Position numbers and translations under genes: made by a program | Shown here: piece by piece, positions 14,828-22,832 of the stretch | How the letters are laid out: each line of letters opens with the position of its first letter | Position numbering within the stretch: the first letter of the stretch is position 1 | The notes under the pieces: generated by a model | Seen by the model: the letters and a program-made list of their open reading frames with translations, nothing else | What the model was told of the DNA's origin: nothing | Databases searched by the model: none | NCBI GenBank assembly: GCA_016872355.1 | Contig: VGZY01000009.1 | Coordinates: forward strand, 1 to 61,884 | Direction of reading: 5' to 3' | Source of the DNA: SAR202 cluster bacterium | GTDB taxonomy: Bacteria > Chloroflexota > Dehalococcoidia > Lucifugimonadales > VGZY01 | DNA length: 61,884 nucleotides

Positions 14828-15249
14828 GCCGTGGCCCTCCCGGAGGATGTCCGCCCGGGTGACAGTTCGTCTCCTCCTCTCCCCGAGGGAGAGGCCTTTG
14901 CCGCTTTGGGCAAAGGGTGAGGGCTCCGGCTGTTCTGCTCTGTCCGCTGTCCCTCCACGGCGCGTTCTCCCGCGGCCGTGATGCGGTACAGCCGGCGTAG
15001 AGGCCGCCCGGACCGGGCTGCCTCTATGGCGTCCTCCCACCGACTTTCCAGCAGGCCGTAGGTCTCGAGTCGATTGAGCGCCCGGTACAGGGTGCCCTGG
15101 CCCGTCAGCAGCTTGAGCTCCGGCCCCTCCGCCATCTCTTTGGCTATCAGGAACCCGTGGAATTCAGGCAAACCGCGACCCGCCAGGCCCATGCCTGCCT
15201 CGAGTATGCTGAATTCGATTGGCCTCAACTGTCCAGGTTTGCGTCTCAT
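14824..15249 (-). CDS. PadR-family transcriptional regulator
   Basis: A 141-residue PadR winged-helix regulator: FSILEAGMGLAGRGLPEFHGF, GTLYRALNRLETYGLLESRWE (recognition helix and wing) and GRPLRRLYRITAAGERAV are classic. Family members end soon after that; here the tail from about residue 105 (SPHPLPKAAKASPSGRGG) is translated from an inserted double-hairpin repeat (14876-14932). The start is ATG 15249, with no Shine-Dalgarno, 6 nt after a TATAAT box, so the mRNA is probably leaderless. A perfect palindrome in the promoter is the likely autoregulatory operator. The downstream membrane protein is translationally coupled. Confidence 0.85.
   Translation of the reverse strand: MRRKPGQLRPIEFSILEAGMGLAGRGLPEFHGFLIAKEMAEGPELKLLTGQGTLYRALNRLETYGLLESRWEDAIEAARSGRPLRRLYRITAAGERAVEGQRTEQNSRSPHPLPKAAKASPSGRGGDELSPGRTSSGRATA
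14876..14932. repeat. Double-hairpin repeat inside padR 3' end
   Basis: CCTCTCC pairs with GGAGAGG (14876-14894) and CCTTTGCC with GGCAAAGG (14895-14916). The segment is in frame with padR and encodes its unusual C-terminal tail. Confidence 0.65.
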
Positions 15250-15255
15250 AACGGC

Positions 15256-15285
15256 ATTATACGCATATATATGCGTTTCAGTCAA
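15256..15285 (-). promoter_or_regulatory. padR promoter with palindromic operator
   Basis: On the minus strand TTGACT (15285-15280), an 18-nt spacer and TATAAT (15261-15256) form a near-consensus sigma-70 promoter. The spacer holds the perfect 16-bp palindrome ACGCATATATATGCGT (15261-15276), a good candidate PadR operator: a bound dimer would block RNA polymerase. The ATG begins 6 nt after the -10 box. Confidence 0.72.
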
Positions 15286-15428
15286 CGCCCCGTCGTCCTG
15301 AACCGGACGGCGTACTGTTCGCACGTGCCTCAACCCTTATCCTATTGTCATTTAGGCCCGGGCACGCCAAGAATGTATGGCATCGGTACACCGGGCGCAA
15401 TCGCCTGGCGTTTGCTGCTGGAGGGACC

Positions 15429-16412
15429 ATGTCTCTGGTGGGAATAATAGCCAATCCGGCTTCAGGGAAGGACATCCGCCGCCTTGTCGCCCAGGGCCGG
15501 TTCGTCCCGAACCAGGAGAAGATCAACACGTTGCGACGTATCCTGGCGGGACTGGCGGCGACCGGCATCCAGCGCGTCGTCATGATGCCGGACTCTGCGG
15601 GCCTGGGTTACGGCGCCATGGAGGGCGCGCCGGCGACCATCAGTCTCGAATTCCTCGAGATGGAGGTCATGGGAAACGAGTCCGATACTACCCACGCGGC
15701 GCGTATGATGGCCGATATGGACGTGCGTTGCCTGATCACCCTCGGCGGCGACGGGACAAACCGCGCGGCCGTAAAGGGCGCCGCCACAATCCCGATGGTG
15801 CCGATCTCCACCGGGACAAACAACGTCTTCCCGAGCACTATTGAAGGCACCGTAGCCGGAATGGCCGCCGGAGTTGTCGCGAAGGGCCTCGTGGACCTCG
15901 CCGGCGTGGCGCGGTCCGCGCCATTTCTCGAGGTATCGGTTGCCGGAAAGCCACGCGATATCGCCCTGGTGGACATCGCCGTCAGCCACGAGCGATTCGT
16001 CGGCGCGAGGGCGATTTGGGACATCGAAACCGTTCACGAGATATTCCTATCTCGCGCGGAGCCCGGCAGCATCGGCCTATCCGCAATCGGCGCCGCCGTG
16101 CATCCCTCGCCGGCAGACGAGCCCTCCGGCCTGCGCGTGCGATTCGGCCAGGGCGGCGGCACGGTGCTCGCTCCCCTAGCGCCGGGCGCCGTCAGCCCAA
16201 TTCCCATCCGCGACTACCGGCCGCTCACGCTGGGGCAGGGCGTGCCCATCGACCTGGTGCCCTGCACGATCGCCCTGGACGGCGAGCGCTCCGTCACCCT
16301 CAGGCACGGCGACGAAGCGTCCGTTACTCTGACGGCCAACGGCCCACTTGTTGTTGACGTTCCCGAGGCGCTCCGTCGGGCCGCCGCTGCGGGCGTATGG
16401 AGGAGGAGTTGA
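15429..16412 (+). CDS. ATP-NAD kinase/AcoX-like protein
   Basis: A 327-residue protein of the ATP-NAD kinase-like superfamily, closest in layout to AcoX proteins of acetoin catabolism. It begins MSLVGIIANPASGKDIRRL, has the nucleotide-binding LGGDGTNR (Gly-Gly-Asp motif, about residue 105) and ISTGTNNVFP, then a beta-rich C-terminal half. True AcoX proteins accompany acetoin or pyruvate dehydrogenase-type genes, and an AceE-like E1 gene lies 1.5 kb downstream. The start is ATG 15429, with GGAGGG 3 nt upstream. The reaction is not known; NAD phosphorylation is only inferred from the fold. Confidence 0.75.
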   Translation: MSLVGIIANPASGKDIRRLVAQGRFVPNQEKINTLRRILAGLAATGIQRVVMMPDSAGLGYGAMEGAPATISLEFLEMEVMGNESDTTHAARMMADMDVRCLITLGGDGTNRAAVKGAATIPMVPISTGTNNVFPSTIEGTVAGMAAGVVAKGLVDLAGVARSAPFLEVSVAGKPRDIALVDIAVSHERFVGARAIWDIETVHEIFLSRAEPGSIGLSAIGAAVHPSPADEPSGLRVRFGQGGGTVLAPLAPGAVSPIPIRDYRPLTLGQGVPIDLVPCTIALDGERSVTLRHGDEASVTLTANGPLVVDVPEALRRAAAAGVWRRS

Positions 16413-16515
16413 AGGCGCCGCGTGTCGTCCTCATCCCGCCGAAAACCCCGCCCGCGCTTGTCCCCTGACCCCAGACCCTATACACTCTTACCACTTCACT
16501 TGAGGAGCTGGTCAG

Positions 16516-16965
16516 ATGGTCATGGGTTTCAACCACTCCGGCATCGTCGTCAAAGACCTTCAGAAGATGATTGCCTTCTACACCGAGACACTAGGCATGA
16601 AGGTCGACCGCGAGGTGGACAGCGTCGCGCCGCCGGAAGGCGATCACACCGGCTTTCCGGGCGCGAAGCGCAAACTCGTCTTTGTAAGCTTCCCGGACGG
16701 CGACCACAGCATGGAGCTTGTCCACTACATCAACCCACCCAGTCCCGCAGGCGGGCTCGAAAAACACCAGGTGAACGCCTCGCATATCTGCTTCAACGTG
16801 AAGGACTTGCAGGCCTTCTACGACAAGACTTCGAAGGGCGTCATCAGGTATGTAACGCCCCCCAAGTTCCGCAACATCGCAGGCGGCGTTCGCGTCGGCA
16901 TCGTCTACGGCTATGACCCGGAGGGCAACCTCATGGAGTTCATGGAGAGGACGAAGACCGCCTGA
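16516..16965 (+). CDS. VOC-family (glyoxalase-like) protein
   Basis: A 149-residue vicinal-oxygen-chelate protein with two beta-alpha-beta-beta-beta modules: FNHSGIVVKDLQKMIAFYTE (metal ligand His7), SMELVHYINP (Glu), NASHICFNVKDLQAFYD (second His), and GYDPEGNLMEFME (second Glu). These are the four metal ligands of the glyoxalase I/dioxygenase/epimerase fold. The substrate is unknown; methylmalonyl-CoA epimerase and glyoxalase activities are both possible. GAGGAG sits just upstream of ATG 16516. It lies between AcoX-like and hydroxypyruvate isomerase genes. Confidence 0.8.
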   Translation: MVMGFNHSGIVVKDLQKMIAFYTETLGMKVDREVDSVAPPEGDHTGFPGAKRKLVFVSFPDGDHSMELVHYINPPSPAGGLEKHQVNASHICFNVKDLQAFYDKTSKGVIRYVTPPKFRNIAGGVRVGIVYGYDPEGNLMEFMERTKTA

Positions 16966-16978
16966 ACGGCCCTTCGCC

Positions 16979-17006
16979 TTGACGCTATCTGCATATCCCA
17001 TATAAT
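16979..17006 (+). promoter_or_regulatory. Promoter upstream of hydroxypyruvate isomerase
   Basis: TTGACG (16979-16984), a 16-nt spacer and a perfect TATAAT (17001-17006) resemble a strong sigma-70 promoter. It would give a leader of about 70 nt before ATG 17081. It starts just after the VOC gene stop codon. Confidence 0.6.
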
Positions 17007-17080
17007 GAGGATACCCGCCCGGTCCAACGGCGCCGTCCCCGGTGCAGCCGGGCAGGGTGATGCCTACCCAGGAGCCGTTA

Positions 17081-17863
17081 ATGCCCAAGTTCGCCGCAAA
17101 CCTGACGATGATGTTCAACGAGGTCCCGTTCCCGGAGCGCTTCCAGGCCGCCGCGAAGGCCGGATTCACAGGGGTGGAATACCTTTTTCCCTACGACTTC
17201 GATAAGGGCCTCCTCGCCGACCAGCTAGGCAAGAACAAGCTCAGGCAGGTGCTTCACAATCTGCCCGCAGGGAACTGGGGCGCGGGCGAGCGCGGCATCG
17301 CCTGCCATCCAAACCGCGTCGGAGAATTCCAGGACGGCGTCGGCAAGGCCATCGACTACGCGAAGGCGCTCAACTGCAAGATGCTGAACTGCCTGGCCGG
17401 CATCGCGCCGAAGGACGTGGACGCCGACAAGCAGCGCAAGACGATTGTGGACAACCTGAAGTTCGCCGCCGGCAAGCTGGAGAAGGAAGGCATCAAGCTC
17501 CTGATCGAGCCGATCAACACCCGCGACATCCCGGGCATGTATCTCAACAAGACGGCACAGGCAAAGTCGATTATCGCCGATGTGGGGTCGAAGAACCTCT
17601 TCCTGCAATACGACGTTTACCACATGCAGGTGATGGAGGGCGACCTGACGCCGACGATCAAGTCCAACCTCGATATCATCAAGCACATCCAGATTGCCGA
17701 CACGCCCGGCCGCAACGAGCCCGGCACCGGCGAGATCAACTACCCCTTCCTGTTCGCGCAGATCGACAAGCTCGGTTACGATGGATGGATAGGGTGCGAG
17801 TACCGCCCGGCCAAGACCACGGCAGAGGGCCTCGGCTGGGCAAAAGGGTACCTGGGGAAGTAA
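17081..17863 (+). CDS. hyi: Hydroxypyruvate isomerase
   Basis: A 260-residue TIM-barrel isomerase, the usual length of Hyi (about 258). Characteristic segments: MPKFAANLTMMFNEVPFPERF at the start, GFTGVEYLFPYDF, NLPAGNWGAGERGIACHPNR, LIEPINTRDIPGMYL (metal ligand Glu), YDVYHMQVMEGDLTPTI, and HIQIADTPGRNEPGTGEINY. It interconverts hydroxypyruvate and tartronate semialdehyde in glyoxylate catabolism. The start ATG 17081 has AGGAG 6 nt upstream; a longer reading from 17042 lacks support. A consensus-like promoter precedes it. With the tartrate-type dehydrogenase and GlcDEF genes it points to hydroxy-acid use. Confidence 0.85.
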   Translation: MPKFAANLTMMFNEVPFPERFQAAAKAGFTGVEYLFPYDFDKGLLADQLGKNKLRQVLHNLPAGNWGAGERGIACHPNRVGEFQDGVGKAIDYAKALNCKMLNCLAGIAPKDVDADKQRKTIVDNLKFAAGKLEKEGIKLLIEPINTRDIPGMYLNKTAQAKSIIADVGSKNLFLQYDVYHMQVMEGDLTPTIKSNLDIIKHIQIADTPGRNEPGTGEINYPFLFAQIDKLGYDGWIGCEYRPAKTTAEGLGWAKGYLGK

Positions 17864-17893
17864 CGGCGAGCCGTTCAGGTAACCCTTCGGTAG

Positions 17894-17914
17894 GGGCGGG
17901 TCTGAGACCCGCCC
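17894..17914. terminator. Hairpin between hyi and the E1 gene
   Basis: GGGCGGGTC pairs with GACCCGCCC around a 3-nt loop, 30 nt after the hyi stop codon and 31 nt before the next start. It may partly end hyi transcription, or be another copy of a hairpin repeat; there is no clear T-tract. Confidence 0.45.
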
Positions 17915-17944
17915 TCCTTGTAAGGCGAAAGTGTGAGGTTCCCC

Positions 17945-20329
17945 ATGGCCACCGTGAAGTCCATACCCGACATTACCTCTATCGAGCAGCGGCAGAAGCT
18001 GCTCGAAGAGATACAGGAACGCGTGCTCTGGCTGGCCATCAACATGGTGGACTACGCCAACAACGTGCGCCCTAACCCGGGCGGTGTGAAAGTCGGCGGC
18101 CACCAGGCGTCCAGCTCGTCCGTCGTCACTCTCATGACGCATCTCTACTTCGAGTTCATGAAGGCCGGGGACAAGATCTCGGTAAAGCCCCATGCCTCGC
18201 CGGTCTTTCACGCTATCCAGTACCTGTTGGGCAACCTCACTGAGGAGCACTTGAAGGGCCTCCGCGCCTTCCACGGCCTCCAGGCCTACCCCAGCCGCAC
18301 CAAGGACCCGGACGGCGTGGACTTTTCCACCGGCTCCGTCGGCCTTGGCGCCGTGGCGCCGAACTTCGCATGGCTAACCGAGGAGTACGTCCGCCACCAC
18401 CTGAACAAGGAGAGCGGCGTCGACCGCCGGTGGATCGCGCTCGTGGGCGACGCCGAGCTGGACGAGGGCAACGTCTGGGAGGCTATCGCCGATCCCGCCC
18501 TGTTCGATTCGAAGAATATCCTGTGGATCGTCGACCTGAACCGCCAGAGCCTGGACCGCATTATCCCCGGCATCCGTGTTCGGTGCTGGCGCGACATGTT
18601 CGCGGCGAACGGCTGGCGCGTGGTGGACGCAAAGTACGGCAAGAAGCTGCAGGCGGCATTCAACGAGCCCAACGGCGAGCTGCTGCGCACCGCCATAGAC
18701 GAAATGTCCAACGAGTTCTACCAGCGCCTCCTTCGCGTTCAGCCGTCGACGCTGCGCGAGTGGCTTCCAAAGGCGAGCCGCTACCCGCGAGACATGGAGC
18801 GCCTTCTCGGACGGTGGAACGACCACGACCTGCAAGACATGTTCCGTAATCTCGGCGGACACGATTTCGGCATGCTGCGCGAGGCGTTCGACCAGATGGA
18901 CCTTTCAAAGGGTCCGCACGTGCTGTTTGCGTACACCCTGAAGGGGTGGAAGCTGCCCACGGCCGGCGACCCCCAGAACCACTCGACCAACCTGAAGCCG
19001 TACCAGATGGAGAAGACACGCATCGCCCTGGGCATCCCCGAAGACCAGAAGATGGCGCGGCTCCCCGCGGACTCCCCGGCAGGCAAGCTGTGCATCGAGA
19101 CGGCGGAGAAGCTGCAAATAACGAAGCGCCTCAAGCCCGTCACACCGGAGATGTCCATCCCGGCCGGCTTCGAGCAGGCCTACAAAGGCAAGATGTCCAC
19201 CCAGCAGATCTTCGGCCTGGTGCTGACGGAGATATCGCGCCGGGTGCCGGAGCTCGCCCAGCGCCTGGTGACCATCAGCCCGGACGTCGCTTCCTCCACC
19301 AACCTCGGCGGGTGGATCAACAAGGCCGGCGTCTGGTCGCGCTTCCCGCACCAGGAGCTACCGCAGGACGAAGAGCTTCGCGCGCTGCAGTGGACAGAGT
19401 CGCCCACCGGCCAGCACATCGAGCTCGGCATCTCCGAGAATAACCTCTTTATGGCTCTCGGCCAGCTCGGCACCTCGTTCGAGATGAACGGCGAGATGCT
19501 ATTCCCGCTTGGCACGCTGTACGACCCGTTCGTCCGGCGCGGCCTGGACGCCTTCTACTATGCCGCTTACTCTGGCGGCAAATTTATCGTCGTCGCCACG
19601 CCCTCAGGCATCACCCTCGGCCCGGAGGGCGGCGCGCACCAGTCTGAGATCACGCCGTCCATAGGAGTCGAGATGCCGGAGATGGACTTCTACGAGCCCG
19701 CCTTCGGCCATGAGCTGGAGTGGATCATGCTCTCCGCTATGGAGCAGATCCGCCGTCGCGAGCACTCTACGTATCTGCGCCTGACGAGCAAGCGCATTGA
19801 CCAGGACATCTTCAAGATGCCCTCGACACCGGAGGCCGTGGAGACGCTGCGCAAGCAGGTGATCCGCGGCGCGTACAAGCTCATCGACCGTAGCGCCGAG
19901 CCTGGCTACGGCAAGGGCTACAACATCGTTAACATCATGGCGGTCGGCGCTATGGCGCCGGAGGCCGTCGCCGCAAGCAACCGCCTGCTGGACGAGGGTG
20001 TTTTCGCTAACGTGTTCAACGTTACGGGTCCCGGTCCCCTCTACCGCGAGTTCCAGGACTCCGTGCGGGCAGCGATCAAGGAGGGCAGGGGCTCCCGGCC
20101 ATTCCTGGCGGACGTGATCGGCGTGGGTGAGCGCACCGCCCCCATCGTTACGGTTTGCGACGGCCACCCGCACCAGCTGGCGTGGCTCGGCGCCGCGCTC
20201 AAGACGGAGACCTACCCCCTGGGCGTCACGAAGTTCGGCCAGTCCGGCAACCCGTGGGACCTCTACCGCGAGTACGGCATCGATGCCGACAGCATCATGG
20301 CCGCGAGCTTCAGCGCGCTGGGGATGTAG
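17945..20329 (+). CDS. Pyruvate dehydrogenase E1 (AceE-type) / transketolase-like
   Basis: A 794-residue thiamine-diphosphate enzyme of the homodimeric E1 type. Early residues HQASSSSVVTLMTHLYF resemble the AceE/transketolase opening. The cofactor-binding region is GDAELDEGNVWEA followed by IVDLNRQSLDR (the GDG...N motif, with Ala for the second Gly). Next come PHVLFAYTLKGWKLPTAGDPQNHSTNL, the pyrimidine domain (ELGISENNLFMALGQLG; AYSGGKFIVVATPSGITLGPEGGAHQS), and a C-terminal transketolase-like domain. It is shorter than E. coli AceE (887). No E2 or E3 gene adjoins, so the partner enzymes must be elsewhere, or it acts on another 2-oxoacid. Start ATG 17945, with GAGG upstream. Confidence 0.78.
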   Translation: MATVKSIPDITSIEQRQKLLEEIQERVLWLAINMVDYANNVRPNPGGVKVGGHQASSSSVVTLMTHLYFEFMKAGDKISVKPHASPVFHAIQYLLGNLTEEHLKGLRAFHGLQAYPSRTKDPDGVDFSTGSVGLGAVAPNFAWLTEEYVRHHLNKESGVDRRWIALVGDAELDEGNVWEAIADPALFDSKNILWIVDLNRQSLDRIIPGIRVRCWRDMFAANGWRVVDAKYGKKLQAAFNEPNGELLRTAIDEMSNEFYQRLLRVQPSTLREWLPKASRYPRDMERLLGRWNDHDLQDMFRNLGGHDFGMLREAFDQMDLSKGPHVLFAYTLKGWKLPTAGDPQNHSTNLKPYQMEKTRIALGIPEDQKMARLPADSPAGKLCIETAEKLQITKRLKPVTPEMSIPAGFEQAYKGKMSTQQIFGLVLTEISRRVPELAQRLVTISPDVASSTNLGGWINKAGVWSRFPHQELPQDEELRALQWTESPTGQHIELGISENNLFMALGQLGTSFEMNGEMLFPLGTLYDPFVRRGLDAFYYAAYSGGKFIVVATPSGITLGPEGGAHQSEITPSIGVEMPEMDFYEPAFGHELEWIMLSAMEQIRRREHSTYLRLTSKRIDQDIFKMPSTPEAVETLRKQVIRGAYKLIDRSAEPGYGKGYNIVNIMAVGAMAPEAVAASNRLLDEGVFANVFNVTGPGPLYREFQDSVRAAIKEGRGSRPFLADVIGVGERTAPIVTVCDGHPHQLAWLGAALKTETYPLGVTKFGQSGNPWDLYREYGIDADSIMAASFSALGM

Positions 20330-20383
20330 GTGTTAGGTGTTAGAATAGGCCGTCCAAAGCATCATAGGAGTGTGATGTAACCT

Positions 20384-21112
20384 ATGCTATTCCGGCTCAA
20401 GCACCTTATTGCAGCAGCGGCCATTGCCATCGTTCCGGTGGTACTTGCATGTAGCGGCGACTCTGCTTCGACCTCGACATCGACTGCCAACCCAACGGCC
20501 ACATCGCGGCCGGCCGCCGCCCAGCCGACGCCGAAGTCGATGAGCTGGGACAAAGAGCCGCCGATGACAATCGACCCGAACAAGCGCTACACCGCCACCG
20601 TCCAATTGGCGAAGTCGGACAACGCGAAGTTCGTCATCGAGCTCTATGCCAAGGAGGCCCCCCACACCGTCAACAGCTTCGTCTTCCTTGCCCGGCAGGG
20701 GTACTACAACGGCGTGACATTCCATCGCGTCCTCGCCAACTTCATGGCCCAGACCGGCGACCCCACCGGCACGGGATCGGGCGGGCCGGGTTACACATTC
20801 CAGAATGAGTTCTCGCCCATCCGCCGCCACGAAGGCCCCGGCATCATCTCCATGGCCAACGCCGGCCTGCGGAACGGCCAGGCGACCAACGGCAGCCAGT
20901 TCTTCATCACCTTCACAGACACGGGCTACCTGGACGGCCTCAACCCGGACGGCAGCGCCAAGGACTGCGGGGCATCGCGGGTCTCCTGCCACACGGTCTT
21001 CGGCAAGGTAATTGAAGGGATGGACGTGGTCAACGCTATCACGCTCCGCGACCCCGCAACCGCCCGCACTCCCGGCGACGCGATCCGGTCGATCACCATC
21101 AAGGAAGAGTAA
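20384..21112 (+). CDS. Cyclophilin-type peptidyl-prolyl isomerase, lipoprotein
   Basis: A 242-residue exported cyclophilin. The N-terminus has KHLIAAAAIAIVPVVLAC, a lipoprotein signal with Cys23 as the lipidated residue, followed by a Ser/Thr/Pro linker to residue 50. The cyclophilin domain includes FVIELYAKEAPHTVNSFVFLA, YYNGVTFHRVLANFMAQTGDP (Arg and Phe of the active site), and GSQFFITFTDTGYLDGL, then HTVFGKVIEGMDVV. It should fold proteins at the outer membrane face. It ends before a strong terminator. Confidence 0.9.
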   Translation: MLFRLKHLIAAAAIAIVPVVLACSGDSASTSTSTANPTATSRPAAAQPTPKSMSWDKEPPMTIDPNKRYTATVQLAKSDNAKFVIELYAKEAPHTVNSFVFLARQGYYNGVTFHRVLANFMAQTGDPTGTGSGGPGYTFQNEFSPIRRHEGPGIISMANAGLRNGQATNGSQFFITFTDTGYLDGLNPDGSAKDCGASRVSCHTVFGKVIEGMDVVNAITLRDPATARTPGDAIRSITIKEE

Positions 21113-21142
21113 GAGCGAGAAGCTCTAAGGGATAAACGCATC

Positions 21143-21169
21143 AGGGGCGTCCGTTTCACGGACGCCCCT
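21143..21169 (+). terminator. Intrinsic terminator after cyclophilin gene
   Basis: A perfect 12-bp stem (AGGGGCGTCCGT with ACGGACGCCCCT), TTC loop, then TCGTTTTCTGT. It ends the cyclophilin transcript and separates it from the convergent MFS gene. Two smaller hairpins of the CGCGATTTATCGCG type lie just beyond (21185-21260). Confidence 0.75.
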
Positions 21170-21278
21170 TCGTTTTCTGTAGCCCTCGCGATTTATCGCG
21201 ACTGGGTCGCCCACAGGCGAACAGGGAGATCAATACGGTCGCGATGAATCGCGCGGGCCACGGCACATCTCGCTGACA

Positions 21279-22631
21279 CTACTGCAATGCCCTCAGCTTC
21301 TTCTGGGTCAGCATGATCGCGACTGACATCGCCAGCACGATGCCCGCGATGATCCCGATAGCCAGCCTGTCGCCCAGCAGGTCTATCGCAAGGCTCATCG
21401 GCAGCATGCCAAGAGGCATCAACCCCCAGTTTAGCATCCACACGCTGACAACCCTCCCCCGGAACTGTTCGTCGGAATTCTCCATGACAAGCGCCAGGTT
21501 TATCGCCTTGTGACCGGCGTCGCTGAGGCCGAGCGCGAGCATGATCACCGCAGCCACGTAATAGATGGGAATCAGCGCTATTAGCAGCATTGAGATGCCT
21601 GCGGCGAAGCCTCCCATGATGAGGAGGAGCCCCCGGTTCTTCCGGCCAATGGCAGCAACGCCGATTGAACCGGCAAGGGAGCCGAGGCCCAGTATGCTGA
21701 GCAACAGGCCAAGTGAGCCCGATTCGCGGTGGTAAACGTCCACTACGAACACAGGCAGCAAGAACCGGAACGGCATGATTAGCATCACCGTGCTCAGGCC
21801 AACTCCAAGAAGCACTAGAACAATCGGCGTGCGGCGAATATACGACATCCCTGCCTTGATGTCCGCCATCATCGCGTTCTTTGGCTTGAGCCGGGCAGCG
21901 GTCGCGGGGATGGATGCCGTCAACACCATCGCAATCAGCATTGTCAGGCCGATGAGCATGAAGACGTGGCCCGGTCCGATAACCGCGTACAGAACGCCTG
22001 CCATCGCCGGCGCCGCGAATGTCATCGCGCTCATCGCCGCGGCGGTCATCGCCACCGCGTTCCCGAGCCGGTCCTTCCCAACGAGCTCGGGGATAATCGA
22101 CTGCCGGGCGGGTGCGACGAATGAGAACATCGCCCCTTGCAGCGCCGAGGCGATGAGGATGTGCCACCACTGCACGGTCCCGGTGTAGACCAGGACGGCC
22201 ACCGCGACGGCGATCACCATGATCGCGCCCTGTCCGGCCTGGATAAGCCGCTTGCGGTCCAGCCTGTCAGCGAGTGCGCCGCCGAAGAGGGAGAGGAAGA
22301 GCATGGGCAGGGCGGAAGCGGCGTTGACCACGCCAAGCAGGAATGCCGAGTCCGTCATATCGTAGACCAGGTAACTGCGGACCAACTGCTGCGACTGCAC
22401 ACCCGCCATCATGAAAAGAGTGCCCAGCCACAGGCGCTGAAAGCTCTTCTCTCCCAGGGAAACAAAGGTCTGCCGCCAGGGAAGCGAGCTGGTGTGCCTT
22501 GGAGGAGCTGTCCGCCTCGGGGCTGCTTGGCCGCTGGACCGCACGGACGGCTGGGGTGCGGAGTGGGGACCGGTCGCTGAGGGCAGGCTGCTAGGGGACG
22601 GTTCCGGGTTCGTTCCAGGTTCTGGAGGCAT
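21279..22631 (-). CDS. MFS transporter (EntS-like exporter)
   Basis: A 450-residue major facilitator with about twelve hydrophobic segments. The loop motif GGALADRLDRKR between helices 2 and 3 is the MFS signature, and the layout (long Pro/Ser/Thr-rich N-terminal tail, then FQRLWLGTLFMMAGVQ) fits the MFS_3/EntS-like drug or siderophore exporters. A Shine-Dalgarno is not evident before ATG 22631, and the first 50 residues are low-complexity, so the true start may lie downstream. Upstream lies an unusual terminator-like leader (22645-22719). The substrate is unknown. Confidence 0.78.
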   Translation of the reverse strand: MPPEPGTNPEPSPSSLPSATGPHSAPQPSVRSSGQAAPRRTAPPRHTSSLPWRQTFVSLGEKSFQRLWLGTLFMMAGVQSQQLVRSYLVYDMTDSAFLLGVVNAASALPMLFLSLFGGALADRLDRKRLIQAGQGAIMVIAVAVAVLVYTGTVQWWHILIASALQGAMFSFVAPARQSIIPELVGKDRLGNAVAMTAAAMSAMTFAAPAMAGVLYAVIGPGHVFMLIGLTMLIAMVLTASIPATAARLKPKNAMMADIKAGMSYIRRTPIVLVLLGVGLSTVMLIMPFRFLLPVFVVDVYHRESGSLGLLLSILGLGSLAGSIGVAAIGRKNRGLLLIMGGFAAGISMLLIALIPIYYVAAVIMLALGLSDAGHKAINLALVMENSDEQFRGRVVSVWMLNWGLMPLGMLPMSLAIDLLGDRLAIGIIAGIVLAMSVAIMLTQKKLRALQ

Positions 22632-22644
22632 TTTTGTAGAGCCG

Positions 22645-22719
22645 GCAAATAAAAGGGGTCCGGGCTATGAGCGCGCTCATCCCGAAGGCAGGCGCTCATA
22701 GGTGTTTCAACCCGGACCC
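22645..22719 (-). promoter_or_regulatory. Attenuator-like leader upstream of MFS gene
   Basis: On the minus strand a 9-bp outer stem (GGGTCCGGG with CCCGGACCC) and a 10-bp inner stem (CTATGAGCGC with GCGCTCATAG) are followed by CCTTTTATTT, the form of an intrinsic terminator, only 14 nt before the MFS start. ATGAGCGC can also pair with a second GCGCTCAT right beside it (palindrome ATGAGCGCGCTCAT, 22667-22680), so two folds are mutually exclusive. It matches no riboswitch class I know. Confidence 0.5.
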
Positions 22720-22832
22720 GGTTCGAACTGTGCTGTCCTTGATGATACCACACGGGTGCCGGTGATGATAGCATTGTAGTGGCTTCGGACAAACACTTCC
22801 CCGGACGGGGAAAGGCTTGCAGAGAGGACCTC

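Noticed and set aside
22645-22719. Known riboswitch class upstream of MFS/aroC
   Set aside because: I compared it from memory with SAM, SAH, THF, TPP, glycine, ZTP and T-box signatures and found no match; kept only as an unclassified leader.
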